Shown here: piece by piece, positions 1-8,362 of the stretch
Numbering within the stretch: the first letter of the stretch is position 1
Layout of the letters: each line of letters starts with the position of its first letter
From: Mesorhizobium ciceri biovar biserrulae WSM1271
GTDB taxonomy: Bacteria > Pseudomonadota > Alphaproteobacteria > Rhizobiales > Rhizobiaceae
Length of the DNA stretch: 64,000 nt
Direction: 5' to 3'
NCBI RefSeq assembly: GCF_000185905.1
Contig: NC_014923.1
Coordinates: 2,875,501-2,939,500, forward strand
The notes under the pieces: model-generated
The model's input: the letters and a program-made list of their open reading frames with translations, nothing else
The model's database searches: none
What the model was told of the DNA's origin: nothing
Made by a program: the position numbers and the translations under genes

Positions 1-64
1 GCGAGCCGGTCATCCGGAAATGGAACCAGAAATAGAGCAGCTTCGGCAGCGGCGCCGCTTACGC

Positions 65-466
65 CTATCTGTCGAATTTCCTGATCGCCTCAGCGGTTAC
101 CGGCGTGAAGAAATTCACCAGATTGCCGTCAGGGTCGCGAAACAGCAGCGAGCGGTTGCCCCAGGGCATGGTGGTCGGCTTCTGCACAGTGATATTCCTG
201 AGGAGGTCCGAGAGCCTGGCGAATTCAGCATCGACGTCGCCGACGCGGAACTCGATGATGGCGGTGTGGTTGTCGGCGGGGCGGGCGATGTCGCCGCCGA
301 ACAGCATCAAGGTGCGTGTGCTGCCGATCGCCAGCGTGCAGGTCGGCGTCGCCAGTTCGGCGAAGTCTTCCGTGTATACCGTCACGGGCATGCCGGTGAT
401 CTCACCGTAGAAGTGAACGAGACGCTGGACGTCCGACGTGATGATGCGGACGGAGACGAAATTCAT
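65..466 (-). CDS. VOC family (glyoxalase/dioxygenase fold) protein
   Basis: A 133-aa single-module VOC protein. It opens with NFVSVRIITSDVQRLVHFY, the usual first beta-alpha unit, and ends with LLFRDPDGNLVNFF, the typical last strand carrying a metal-ligand Glu/Asp region. Members bind a divalent metal and act as lyases, dioxygenases or resistance proteins; nothing here fixes the substrate. The ATG at 466 is chosen because GGGAG lies just upstream and the longer in-frame extension (to 508) has no family similarity. The gene stands alone, with the pseudouridine synthase gene following on the same strand upstream. Confidence 0.85.
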   Translation of the reverse strand: MNFVSVRIITSDVQRLVHFYGEITGMPVTVYTEDFAELATPTCTLAIGSTRTLMLFGGDIARPADNHTAIIEFRVGDVDAEFARLSDLLRNITVQKPTTMPWGNRSLLFRDPDGNLVNFFTPVTAEAIRKFDR

Positions 467-586
467 TGCATTGGCTCCCTGATCGTTGAAGCCGTGGCCG
501 GCTCCCATCCGACCTATAGGCCAGGCCTCCTGACAGCTTTCCGTCAGGAAGGATCGCCGTGCGGCTGCACCAGCGGCACGCCCTGC

Positions 587-1339
587 TTACCCCCTCAGCA
601 GCGCCAACTCTTCTGCTGTCAAATGCCGTGCCGTACCCTTGGCGAGGTCGCCGAGCGGCAGGCGGCCGATAGCGATGCGGATGAGGCGCAGGACCTCGAC
701 GCCGTGCGCGGCGAGCAGGCGACGGATGTGGCGGTTACGGCCTTCGTCGAGCACGATCTCCAGCCAGGCGGTGCGGCCGCCACTGCGCAAAAGTTCGATC
801 GCGTTCGCGGTGAGCACCTCGCCGTCGACGATCACGCCGGCGCGCAACGTCTCCAGCATCGGAGCATCCGGTACCGTGCCGATCTGCACGTGATAGGTTT
901 TCGGCAAATGCGAAGCCGGGTCCATCAGCCGGTTGGCAAACCGGGTGTCGTTGGTCATCAGCAGCAGGCCTTCGCTCGCCTTGTCGAGGCGGCCGACCGG
1001 GGAGACGAAGGGCAAGTCGAGCCCTTCCAGGCAGGCATAGACGGTGTCGCGCTGCTGCGGGTCGTCGCGGGTGGTGACCAGCCCGCGCGGCTTGTTGAGC
1101 ATGAGGTAGACCTTGCGCTCGGCAACCACCGGCCTGTCGTCGACGACGATGCGGTCGCGGTCGAGGTCGACGCGCAGCGCCGCATCGCGCACCACCTTGC
1201 CGCCGACACGCACGCGGCCTTCGGCGATCAGCACCTCGGCCTGCGTGCGCGAGCACAGGCCGAGCTTCGACAGCGCCCGGTTGAGACTGACGCCGGGCGC
1301 CGCCTGCCTGCCGCTCTGCCGTGTCTGCCGTGGTGTCAT
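587..1339 (-). CDS. rRNA pseudouridine synthase, RsuA/RluB family
   Basis: A protein of about 250 aa that isomerises a uridine in rRNA. An N-terminal S4 RNA-binding domain (SLNRALSKLGLCSRTQAEVL, then GRVRVGG) is followed by the catalytic domain with the GRLDKASEGLLL motif, whose Asp is the catalytic residue, and by the C-terminal RNRHIRRLL segment of RsuA/RluB proteins. It could be RluB (23S) or RsuA (16S); the motif set does not separate them. The start is uncertain: ATG 1339 has no clear ribosome-binding site, and a TTG at 1384 would add 15 residues. Confidence 0.9.
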   Translation of the reverse strand: MTPRQTRQSGRQAAPGVSLNRALSKLGLCSRTQAEVLIAEGRVRVGGKVVRDAALRVDLDRDRIVVDDRPVVAERKVYLMLNKPRGLVTTRDDPQQRDTVYACLEGLDLPFVSPVGRLDKASEGLLLMTNDTRFANRLMDPASHLPKTYHVQIGTVPDAPMLETLRAGVIVDGEVLTANAIELLRSGGRTAWLEIVLDEGRNRHIRRLLAAHGVEVLRLIRIAIGRLPLGDLAKGTARHLTAEELALLRG

Positions 1340-1497
1340 GGTGCCGTCTGCGCTGGTGGAGCCGACAGATGCCACGGGCTGCAATGGCTTCGCAAGCGTG
1401 GTGCTGTCTTCCTATACAGGGCAAGGGGCAATGGCGGCATCCGTACCGCCTGGAACAGCGATATTGTCGCCGCCGCATCCGCTATAATCTGCACCCC

Positions 1498-1944
1498 ATG
1501 AGTGAGTCCGCTGCGCCGATAACCAAGACCGTCGTCATCGGTGCCGAGCCGGCCAAGGTCTGGCGGATACTGACGACGCCAGAAATGATCCCGCAATGGA
1601 TGTCCGACGAGGAGTTGACCGTCAGCCTGCAAGGGCAGGCCGGCGGCGCGATCGTGATGCGCGGACTGCTGCACGGAATGCCGTTCGAAAACCACGGCAC
1701 CATCCGCACTTTTGAGCCGGGAATGAGCTTCGCCTACAGCTACTGGAGCACACTGTCGGCCTCGCGTCTGGCGGACGTGCCCGAAAATCACACCGTGGTC
1801 AGCTTCGACCTGGCGCCGGCGGATGGGGGAACACTGTTGACACTGACGCTCAGCGACTTCGCCGAACCGGCGATCCGGCCGCATGCCGATCTCTACTGGG
1901 GGCCGACCTTGCAGATCCTGAAGGCGGTCTGCGAGCGCGCTTGA
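1498..1944 (+). CDS. SRPBCC (START/AHSA1-like) domain protein
   Basis: A 148-aa protein made of one SRPBCC fold. It begins with the characteristic strand ITKTVVIGAEPAKVWRILTT, continues through PEMIPQWM and ends with a long C-terminal helix (WGPTLQILKAVCERA). These proteins form a deep hydrophobic pocket and bind lipids or act in stress responses; the ligand is unknown here. The ATG at 1498 matches the family start. It is divergent from the pseudouridine synthase gene and convergent with the regulator that follows. Confidence 0.85.
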   Translation: MSESAAPITKTVVIGAEPAKVWRILTTPEMIPQWMSDEELTVSLQGQAGGAIVMRGLLHGMPFENHGTIRTFEPGMSFAYSYWSTLSASRLADVPENHTVVSFDLAPADGGTLLTLTLSDFAEPAIRPHADLYWGPTLQILKAVCERA

Positions 1945-1985
1945 GGGCGGGCGGGAGTCATCGCAGCGGATAGGTCGTCCCGCCC

Positions 1986-2828
1986 TTACGCTTTGGGGTA
2001 TCGGGCGAGAGCCAGCGCGCGGATGCGGTCGGCGACGGCGCTGTCGACCGGGTTGTAGACGGTCAGGCTCAAATCCGGCCGGCCGTCGACCGCGAAGCCC
2101 GAATATTCCAGTTCGATATCGCCAAGTTCCGGGTGCTTCAGGCGCTTTGTCCCGTCGCCATGGCTGAGCACGCCGTTTTCCCGCCACAGGGCGGCAAACT
2201 CGGGGCTGGCGCTGCAGAGTTCGTCGACGAGTTCACGCACCTCGGAGACAGCGCCGGCGCGTGCCGCATCGGCCCGGAACGCGCCCACCACGAAACGGGC
2301 GAGGTTTTGCCAGTCGTGCTGCCTGGCGCGGATATGGGGACTGAGGAACATGAAGCGCAGAATGTTGCGCTCGCCCTCGGGCAGGGTGCTGTAGTCGGTC
2401 AGCACGACCCTCGCGGCACGGTTCCAGGCAACGACGTCCCAGGTGGCGGTCCTGACTATGGCGGGGCTGGCATCGAGCGTGTCGATGAGGCGCTGCAGCC
2501 GGGGGCTGACGCCTTCGACGCCCCTGTAGCGGACCTCGGGCGGGCGCCCCAGCCCGAGCATGAAAAGATGTTCGCGCTCCGCCTCGGTCAGCAGCAGCCC
2601 CTTGGCGATGCGGTTGAGGACATCGGCCGAGGGTGCGCCGCCGCGGCCCTGTTCCAGCCATGTGTACCAGGTCGGGCTGATGTTGGCGCGCTGCGCGACC
2701 TCTTCGCGGCGCAGCCCCGGCGTGCGTCTGCGTCCGGAAAACCCGAATGATGCGGGATCAAGCCGGGTGCGCCGGTCTTTGAGGAACGCTGCTAGTGAGC
2801 CGGAATTGGAGGGCATCCTGTTAGCCAT
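1986..2828 (-). CDS. XRE family transcriptional regulator with MmyB-like ligand domain
   Basis: A 280-aa regulator. Residues about 10-90 form a helix-turn-helix of the XRE type with the RRRTPGLRREEVAQRANISP signature of this subfamily. The rest is the MmyB-like PAS-fold domain (from DASPAIVRTATWDVVAWNRAA to VYNPVDS), thought to bind a fatty-acid-like ligand. It is divergently transcribed from an SDR gene 78 bp away. In this subfamily the regulator commonly controls its divergent oxidoreductase neighbour, so control of the SDR gene is a reasonable inference. Confidence 0.9.
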   Translation of the reverse strand: MANRMPSNSGSLAAFLKDRRTRLDPASFGFSGRRRTPGLRREEVAQRANISPTWYTWLEQGRGGAPSADVLNRIAKGLLLTEAEREHLFMLGLGRPPEVRYRGVEGVSPRLQRLIDTLDASPAIVRTATWDVVAWNRAARVVLTDYSTLPEGERNILRFMFLSPHIRARQHDWQNLARFVVGAFRADAARAGAVSEVRELVDELCSASPEFAALWRENGVLSHGDGTKRLKHPELGDIELEYSGFAVDGRPDLSLTVYNPVDSAVADRIRALALARYPKA

Positions 2829-2906
2829 TATACCACGATAAGATCACTACTTTAATAGAATAATAGACCAGCAATATTACGCAGGCAACTGTACAGGAGA
2901 TTTTGC
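2829..2906. promoter_or_regulatory. Divergent promoter/operator region
   Basis: A 78-bp AT-rich gap between the divergent regulator and SDR genes, far lower in GC than its flanks (for example ACTTTAATAGAATAATAG). It must hold the promoters of both genes and probably the binding site of the XRE/MmyB regulator. It ends with the good ribosome-binding site AGGAGA ahead of the SDR start. No clear palindromic operator was picked out. Confidence 0.5.
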
Positions 2907-3791
2907 ATGCGTATCTTTCTCACCGGCGCGACCGGTTTCATCGGTTCGGCGATCGTTCCCGAACTCATCAAGGCAGGCCACCAGGTGGTCGGCGTGACCC
3001 GCTCCGACGCCGGCGCCGAGGCGCTGGCCGCCGCCGGTGCTGAAGTGCATCGCGGAACGCTCGAGGAGCCCGAAGGGCTGTGCGATGGCGCGGCCAAGGC
3101 GGACGGCGTGATCCACACGGCATTCGACCACGACTTTTCGCGGTTTGCCGAGAATTGCGAAAAGGACAAACGCGTCATCGCGGCACTGGGCGCCGCGCTC
3201 GCCGGCTCCGGCCGGCCGCTGGTGATCACCTCCGGCGTCGGCATGGGCAGCCCCGGGCATGGCCAGTTGGCGATCGAGGACGTCTTCAACGCCAGTCATC
3301 CCAATCCGCGCATCGCCTCGGAGCTGGCCGGCAATGCCTTGCTGGACGCCGGCATCAATGTGTCGGTGGTGCGGCTGCCGCAGGTCCACAATCCGGTCAA
3401 GCAAGGCCTTATCACGCCGCTCATCGAGATCGCGCGTGAAAGGGGCGTCTCGGCCTATGTCGGCGACGGCCGCAATCGCTACTCCGCGGGCCACCTCCTC
3501 GATGCGGCGCGGCTTTACCGGCTCGCCGTGGAAAAGCGGCAGCCGGGCGCGCGCTATCACGCGGTCGGCGAGGAAGGTGTCGAAGTGCGCGCTATCGCCG
3601 AGGCGCTCGGCCGGGGTTTGAAATTGCCGGTGGTTTCCATTGCGCCGGAAAAGGCGGCGGAGCATTTCGGCTGGATGGCGATGTTCGCGCCGATGGATCT
3701 GCCGTCCTCCAGCGCTCTGACCCAGGCACGGCTCGGCTGGCACCCCACCGGCCCGACGCTGATCGCCGATCTCGACGCCATGCGGTATTGA
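2907..3791 (+). CDS. NAD(P)-dependent short-chain/atypical SDR oxidoreductase
   Basis: A 294-aa Rossmann-fold protein of the extended/atypical SDR type (NAD-dependent epimerase-like). The N-terminus MRIFLTGATGFIGSAIVPEL carries the cofactor-binding TGATGFIG glycine motif. The classical YxxxK pair is not evident, as in several atypical SDRs. AGGAGA sits 8 bases before the ATG. The gene is divergent from the MmyB-type regulator, the arrangement usual for regulator-controlled SDR genes. Substrate unknown. Confidence 0.88.
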   Translation: MRIFLTGATGFIGSAIVPELIKAGHQVVGVTRSDAGAEALAAAGAEVHRGTLEEPEGLCDGAAKADGVIHTAFDHDFSRFAENCEKDKRVIAALGAALAGSGRPLVITSGVGMGSPGHGQLAIEDVFNASHPNPRIASELAGNALLDAGINVSVVRLPQVHNPVKQGLITPLIEIARERGVSAYVGDGRNRYSAGHLLDAARLYRLAVEKRQPGARYHAVGEEGVEVRAIAEALGRGLKLPVVSIAPEKAAEHFGWMAMFAPMDLPSSSALTQARLGWHPTGPTLIADLDAMRY

Positions 3792-3831
3792 TGCGCTTAG
3801 CAACGCTCGAGGTGAGCCGAAGTCTCTGACT

Positions 3832-3893
3832 TCGTCATCCCTGGACGAAGCAGGAGCGCAGCTCCGTCGCGGAGACCCTGGGCCACGCCGCGA
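3832..3893. repeat. Dispersed intergenic repeat (family E)
   Basis: The stretch starting CGTCATCCCTGGACGAAGCA and running through GCGGAGACCCTGGG matches, in reverse orientation and with substitutions, a second copy at 50815-50870 just after ligD. Both sit directly after stop codons. This looks like a dispersed rhizobial intergenic element; any role is unknown. Confidence 0.55.
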
Positions 3894-3903
3894 CCTTTCG
3901 GGA

Positions 3904-4605
3904 TTATGCTCCAGGGCTGACCGCGTAGCGCAGATGGACGAGCCCATGCGCCAGCGCCTCGCAGCTCTTCAGGGACAGCTGCGTCTTGCCCGCCAGGCCG
4001 CTCTCGCCGAACTCGACGAAACCCTGATTGGCGGCCCGCCCGTCGATCGCGGGTGCAACGAGAAGGCTCAATTCATCGACGAGCCCGGCGGCGAGGAAGG
4101 AACCGTTGATGCTGGCGCCGCCCTCGAGCAGCAGCCGGCTTATGCCGAGTTCGCGTCCGAGGACCTCAAGCATGGCGGCGAGATCGATATCGCCGGTTTC
4201 CGCGACGATATAGGACACGCCGTCGGCGGCAAGCTCTGCCAAATGGCTGTCGGCAACGTCGCGCCCAAGCAGCACCACGACATGGTCGCCACCGATGTCG
4301 GGTTTGGAAAAGTGAAGCTTGCCCGAGGCATCGAGCGCCACGGCATAACTGCCCGCACCTATTTGCGCGAAATGATAGGGCCGGTCGACCTTGCCGGCAT
4401 TGGCCGGCGGATGCGCGCCGGCCTTGCTCATCTCGGCCATGGTGACGCGCCCGACGATCCAGGCATCAGCCGCGAGATCATTATGGATATGCTCGTAGAG
4501 GCTCGACCACTCGGCCCGGGTGCCATCGGGGCTCGAGGTATAGCGGCTGGGGTGGAGGCTGCCGTCAAGGGATGCCAGCATATGGCAGATGATTTGCGGC
4601 TTCAT
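3904..4605 (-). CDS. RibD C-terminal (dihydrofolate reductase-like) domain protein
   Basis: A 233-aa stand-alone RibD-C/DHFR-fold protein. MKPQIICHMLASLDGSL is the typical first strand and loop, AWIVGRVTMAEM the conserved helix, and SRLLLEGGASINGSFLAAGL the NADPH-binding glycine motif near residue 160. Relatives reduce pyrimidine intermediates of riboflavin synthesis or unknown pterin-like substrates. No riboflavin genes are nearby, so a housekeeping RibD role is unlikely. ATG 4605 has GGAG 7 bases upstream. It is divergent from the hydrolase gene that follows. Confidence 0.88.
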   Translation of the reverse strand: MKPQIICHMLASLDGSLHPSRYTSSPDGTRAEWSSLYEHIHNDLAADAWIVGRVTMAEMSKAGAHPPANAGKVDRPYHFAQIGAGSYAVALDASGKLHFSKPDIGGDHVVVLLGRDVADSHLAELAADGVSYIVAETGDIDLAAMLEVLGRELGISRLLLEGGASINGSFLAAGLVDELSLLVAPAIDGRAANQGFVEFGESGLAGKTQLSLKSCEALAHGLVHLRYAVSPGA

Positions 4606-4730
4606 GTTGTTCTCCAGTCGAGTGCTTTGGGTTCAGTCCAAAGTAGTGCCACGCCGGGAGAATGGAAGCCGCACGCCTCATGACGTACCCAGCCGTTGAG
4701 ACGGCATGTGCCGGCAGGTATCATGACCGG

Positions 4731-5294
4731 ATGTCCGCGAACATAATCCTGTTTCATTCGGTTCTGGGGCTGCGCGAGCACGAGCGGCATCTTGCGGGAA
4801 AGCTGGGCGCCGCCGGTCACGCCGTTTCGCTGCCGGACCTCTATGCGGGCGTGGCGACGGACGATCTCGAGCAAGGCTTCGCGATCAAGGCGCGGATCGG
4901 CTGGGAGGTCATTTGCCAAAGGGCGCGCGATGCCCTGGCCTCGACGCCCGGCGATACGGTGCTGGCGGGGGTTTCGATGGGTGCAGGCGTGGTCGCGTCA
5001 GTCTGGGCCTTGCGGCCGCTGACGGCCAAGGTGCTGCTGTTGCATGGGCTGGCAACCGTGCCTGCGAACATCCGGCCCGGCCTGCCGGTTCAATTGCATG
5101 TCGCCGACACCGATCCGTTCTTCCCCGAGCCGGATGTCCGCGCCTGGCAGCACGCCGCCGAGGCCGCGCAAACCGATGTGCGGATCTTCCGCTATCCAAA
5201 CTCGGGACATTATTTCTCGGATCCAGCTCTGCCCGACTACAACGACACAGCCGCGGCGCTGCTTTGGCAGCGTGTTCTGGCGTTCCTGGATTGA
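4731..5294 (+). CDS. Dienelactone hydrolase family protein
   Basis: A 187-aa alpha/beta hydrolase. After the first strand (ANIILFHSVLGL) comes the nucleophile elbow AGVSMGAGV near residue 85, a variant of GxSxG that keeps Ser where dienelactone hydrolases use Cys. VADTDPFFP supplies the acid and YPNSGHYFSDP the catalytic His. Small DLH-like enzymes hydrolyse esters or lactones; the substrate is unknown. The start at 4731 is preferred over 4662 because homology begins there. Confidence 0.82.
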   Translation: MSANIILFHSVLGLREHERHLAGKLGAAGHAVSLPDLYAGVATDDLEQGFAIKARIGWEVICQRARDALASTPGDTVLAGVSMGAGVVASVWALRPLTAKVLLLHGLATVPANIRPGLPVQLHVADTDPFFPEPDVRAWQHAAEAAQTDVRIFRYPNSGHYFSDPALPDYNDTAAALLWQRVLAFLD

Positions 5295-5537
5295 GAAGCA
5301 GAGGGGGCGGCCTTGCATTGGAGGTCTTCCGACAAGCGGCCCCCACGCCGGAAATCGAAAATCCGACAATTCCGATAATTTGCCTGGCACCGCTGTTATA
5401 TCGATGTTGCACAAATGGTTGGCCCTGGGTTAGCATCCCTGCGCAGGCGTCGGTGGGAGGCTCTTTTTACAGCGGCGGCCAGCTGGAGCGGCATGCGTTT
5501 TCGGGCGCAAGGAGGATGCTCCACACTTTGAACCGAC

Positions 5538-5579
5538 GCATGATCCTTCCTGAAACCGATCCCGGTTTTCGGGTCGTGC
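5538..5579. repeat. Imperfect palindromic intergenic repeat (family B)
   Basis: GCATGATCC at the left and GGTTTTCGGGTCGTGC at the right form an imperfect palindrome resembling the clearer copy at 51026-51066. It lies in the 306-base gap between the hydrolase and the sugar-binding protein gene, just before its ribosome-binding site. The rest of that gap (5295-5537) holds no gene that could be supported; it must contain the transporter promoter. Confidence 0.4.
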
Positions 5580-5600
5580 GTTCTTGTGGAGGAGGATCCC

Positions 5601-6548
5601 ATGAACAGACGTGAATTCCTGCTGTCGTCCGCGGCTTTCGGCGCCATGATGGTTGCCGCGCCTTCTGTGTTTGCGCAGGACAAGCTCACTATCCTTGGCT
5701 CGGTGCCCAGTCTCGGCTTTCCGTTCTTCGTGCACATGCTGAACGAGATCAAGGCGGAAGCCGCCACGCAAGGCGTCAATCTGACCGAAAGCGACGGCCA
5801 GAACTCGGCCACCAAGCAGACCGCCGACATCGAGGCCGCCCTGGTGCAGAAGGTCAACGCCATCGTCATCTCGCCGCTCGACGTCAACGCCCTGGCGCCG
5901 GCCATCGAAGAAGCGGTCAAGGCCGGCGTTCCCGTGGTGACGATCGACCGCCGCGTAGACGGCGTCGAGGGCATCCTCGCCCATGTTGGCGCCGACAATG
6001 TGAAGGGCGGCGAGGCGGAAGCCAACGCCGTGGTGGCGGCGTTTCCCAACGGTGCCAAGCTGTTCCATCTGCAGGGCCAGCCCGGCGCCGGCCCGGCGAT
6101 CGACCGCAACAAGGGCGTGCACAATGTCCTCGATCCTCTGAAGGACAAGTATCAGATCGTCTTCGAGCAGACCGCCAACTTCGCCCGCGCCGAGGCGCTG
6201 TCGGTGACCGAGGCTGGCCTTGCCGCCAACGGCAAGCCCGACGCCATCGTCTGCGCCAATGACGACATGGCGCTGGGCGCCATGGAGGCTTGTGCCGCGC
6301 GCAACTTCACCGACGTCAAGATCTACGGCTTCGATGCACTGCCCGAAGCGCTGGTCGCCGTGCGCGACGGCAAGCTTGCGGGCACGGTCGAGCAATTCCC
6401 CGGCGAGCAGTCGCGCACTGCGGTGCGCATCGCGGTGGCCTTTGCCAAGGACAAGACCGAGCCGAAGGAGAAGCTGGTGCTGCTGACGCCAATCGTCATC
6501 GGCAAGGACAATCTCGACAAGGCGGAGCGGATTGGCGAGACGAAGTAG
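5601..6548 (+). CDS. Sugar ABC transporter periplasmic substrate-binding protein (RbsB-like)
   Basis: A 315-aa periplasmic binding protein of the ribose/LacI fold. The N-terminus MNRREFLLSSAAFGAMM followed by VFAQD is an export signal with a near-Tat RR motif. Sugar-pocket residues are visible in VVTIDRRV and CANDDMALGA, with GFDALPEAL after them, as in ribose and polyol binding proteins. The start at 5601 has an excellent GGAGGAGG site. It is the first gene of an ABC operon followed by a two-domain ATPase and a permease. No kinase, isomerase or regulator is adjacent, so the sugar cannot be named. Confidence 0.92.
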   Translation: MNRREFLLSSAAFGAMMVAAPSVFAQDKLTILGSVPSLGFPFFVHMLNEIKAEAATQGVNLTESDGQNSATKQTADIEAALVQKVNAIVISPLDVNALAPAIEEAVKAGVPVVTIDRRVDGVEGILAHVGADNVKGGEAEANAVVAAFPNGAKLFHLQGQPGAGPAIDRNKGVHNVLDPLKDKYQIVFEQTANFARAEALSVTEAGLAANGKPDAIVCANDDMALGAMEACAARNFTDVKIYGFDALPEALVAVRDGKLAGTVEQFPGEQSRTAVRIAVAFAKDKTEPKEKLVLLTPIVIGKDNLDKAERIGETK

Positions 6549-6591
6549 GGGTTTGGCGGGGATCGGCCGATTGGCAAAGCCGGCGGGACAG

Positions 6592-6748
6592 CGCCCCCCT
6601 CTGTCCTGCCGGACATCTCCCCCTCAAGGGGGGAGATCGACTGTTCCTCCTGCTTTCGCCAGTTCCCAAATGTTGAAAGAAAAGGTGTCGCCGGTGACAC
6701 AGCCAATCTCCCTTGAGGGGGAGATGTCCGGCAGGACAGAGGGGGGCG
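6592..6748. repeat. 157-bp MITE-like palindromic element inside the ABC operon
   Basis: The two ends, 6592-6628 and 6712-6748, are perfect inverted repeats of 37 bases (left arm begins CGCCCCCCTCTGTCCTGCCG). They flank about 83 bases of unrelated sequence. A related but diverged copy is at 53148-53299. It lies between the binding-protein and ATPase genes. As RNA it would fold into a very long hairpin, which could uncouple expression of the abundant binding protein from the membrane components. Confidence 0.8.
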
Positions 6749-6793
6749 TTCAAGCGCTGACAGGCGACATCAACTGCATGGAAGGAGCCACCC

Positions 6794-8362
6794 TTGCCGC
6801 CAGCCGCTGAAGCCGCCTCGCCCGAACCCATCCTGCTTGCCGTCGAAGGCATCACCAAGCATTTCTCGGGCGTCACGGCGCTCAGCGATGTCTCGCTCGA
6901 TATCCGCCCCGGCGAGATCCTCGGCCTGCTGGGCGAAAACGGCGCCGGCAAATCGACGCTCTTGAAAATCCTCTCGGGTGTGATGCCGCCGTCGGGCGGC
7001 CGCATCACTTTCGACGGTGCCGATTATCATCCCTCCAGCCCGCAGGATGCCAAGCGGCTTGGCATCGTCACCATCTATCAGGAACTGAGCCTGATCCCGA
7101 CGCTGACCGTGGCGGAGAACATTTTCATCGGCCGCGCGCCGATCGGCCCGCTCGGGCTGGTGAACTGGCGCAAGATGGAGGAAGATTCCCGCACGATCAT
7201 CGCCCGCGTCGGTCTCTCCATAGATCCGATGACGCCGGTCTCGGCACTGTCGGTGGCCGAGCAGCAACTGGTCGAGATTGCTCGGGCGCTGTCGCTGGAA
7301 AGCCGGCTGATCATCATGGACGAGCCGACCTCGGCGCTGACCGAGACCGAGGTGCAGCGGCTGCTGTCGATCATGGACCGGCTGCGCAAGGATAAGGTCG
7401 CCATCATGTTCGTCACCCACCGGCTGGAGGAAGCGTCCGCCATATGCGATCGCATGACGGTGCTGCGCGACGGCAGGCTTGCCGGCCACCTTAACCGTGA
7501 AGGCGGGCCGATCGCGCTGCCCAAAATCATCGAGAAGATGGTCGGCCGCGCGGCGTCCGAGCTCTACGCCCGGCCGGCGCAACGCGCGGTGGCCGGCGAT
7601 GTCGTGCTGTCGGTGCGCGGCCTGCGCACCGTGCGCGACCCCGAGGCGCCGCACGCCATCGTGCTCGACGGCGTCGACATAGACCTCAAGGCCGGTGAAA
7701 TCCTCGGCGTTGCCGGGCTTGTCGGCTCAGGCCGCACCGAACTGGCGCGCGCTATCTTCGGCGCCGACCGCATCGCGGCCGGCACCATCACGCTCGACGG
7801 CAAGCCGATCGCCCCGTCATCACCCGCGGACGCCATTGCGCTCGGCATCGGCCTGGTGCCGGAGGACCGCAAGCACCAGGCGATCTTTGCCGCGCTGGGC
7901 ATCCTGCCGAATTTCTCCATCGCTTCGCTGGGCAGCTTCAGCAACGGTTTCGGCTTCATGGCCGAGCGGCGCGAGCGCGATGCGCTGTCCGGGTTTCGAA
8001 AGATGCTGTCGATCCGCATGGCTTCGGCCGAGCAGGCGATCGAGGGCCTGTCGGGCGGCAACCAGCAAAAGGTGATCCTGGCGCGCTGGCTGGCGCGCGA
8101 TCCGAAAGTGCTGATCGTCGACGAGCCGACGCGCGGCGTCGATGTCGGCGCCAAGACCGAGGTGCACCAGATCCTGGTGCAGCTTGCGGCGCGCGGCATT
8201 GCGGTGATGATGATCTCGTCCGAACTGCCCGAGGTGCTGGCGGTTTCGGACCGCATCGTCACCATGCGCCGCGGACGCATCACCGGCCAGATGCCGGGCG
8301 TCGAAGCAAACGAGGAAAGACTGATGGAACTGATGGCACTCGACCGCAAGGAGACACTATGA
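6794..8362 (+). CDS. Sugar ABC transporter ATP-binding protein (RbsA-like, two ABC domains)
   Basis: A 522-aa ATPase with two ABC cassettes, the CUT2/ribose layout. The first cassette has Walker A GENGAGKST at about residues 47-55, signature SVAEQQ and Walker B LIIMDEPTSAL. The second has a degenerate Walker A (GLVGSGRTE, no Lys), signature LSGGNQQK and Walker B VLIVDEPTRGVDVGAK. One active and one degenerate site is normal for RbsA proteins. The start is TTG at 6794 with GAAGGAG 7 bases upstream. It overlaps the permease start by 4 bases (ATGA), implying coupled translation. Confidence 0.93.
   Translation: MPPAAEAASPEPILLAVEGITKHFSGVTALSDVSLDIRPGEILGLLGENGAGKSTLLKILSGVMPPSGGRITFDGADYHPSSPQDAKRLGIVTIYQELSLIPTLTVAENIFIGRAPIGPLGLVNWRKMEEDSRTIIARVGLSIDPMTPVSALSVAEQQLVEIARALSLESRLIIMDEPTSALTETEVQRLLSIMDRLRKDKVAIMFVTHRLEEASAICDRMTVLRDGRLAGHLNREGGPIALPKIIEKMVGRAASELYARPAQRAVAGDVVLSVRGLRTVRDPEAPHAIVLDGVDIDLKAGEILGVAGLVGSGRTELARAIFGADRIAAGTITLDGKPIAPSSPADAIALGIGLVPEDRKHQAIFAALGILPNFSIASLGSFSNGFGFMAERRERDALSGFRKMLSIRMASAEQAIEGLSGGNQQKVILARWLARDPKVLIVDEPTRGVDVGAKTEVHQILVQLAARGIAVMMISSELPEVLAVSDRIVTMRRGRITGQMPGVEANEERLMELMALDRKETL

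Noticed and set aside
20..1501. Long plus-strand frame of 493 codons
   Set aside because: It is antisense to the VOC and pseudouridine synthase genes; its product is low-complexity and matches no family, as expected in GC-rich DNA.
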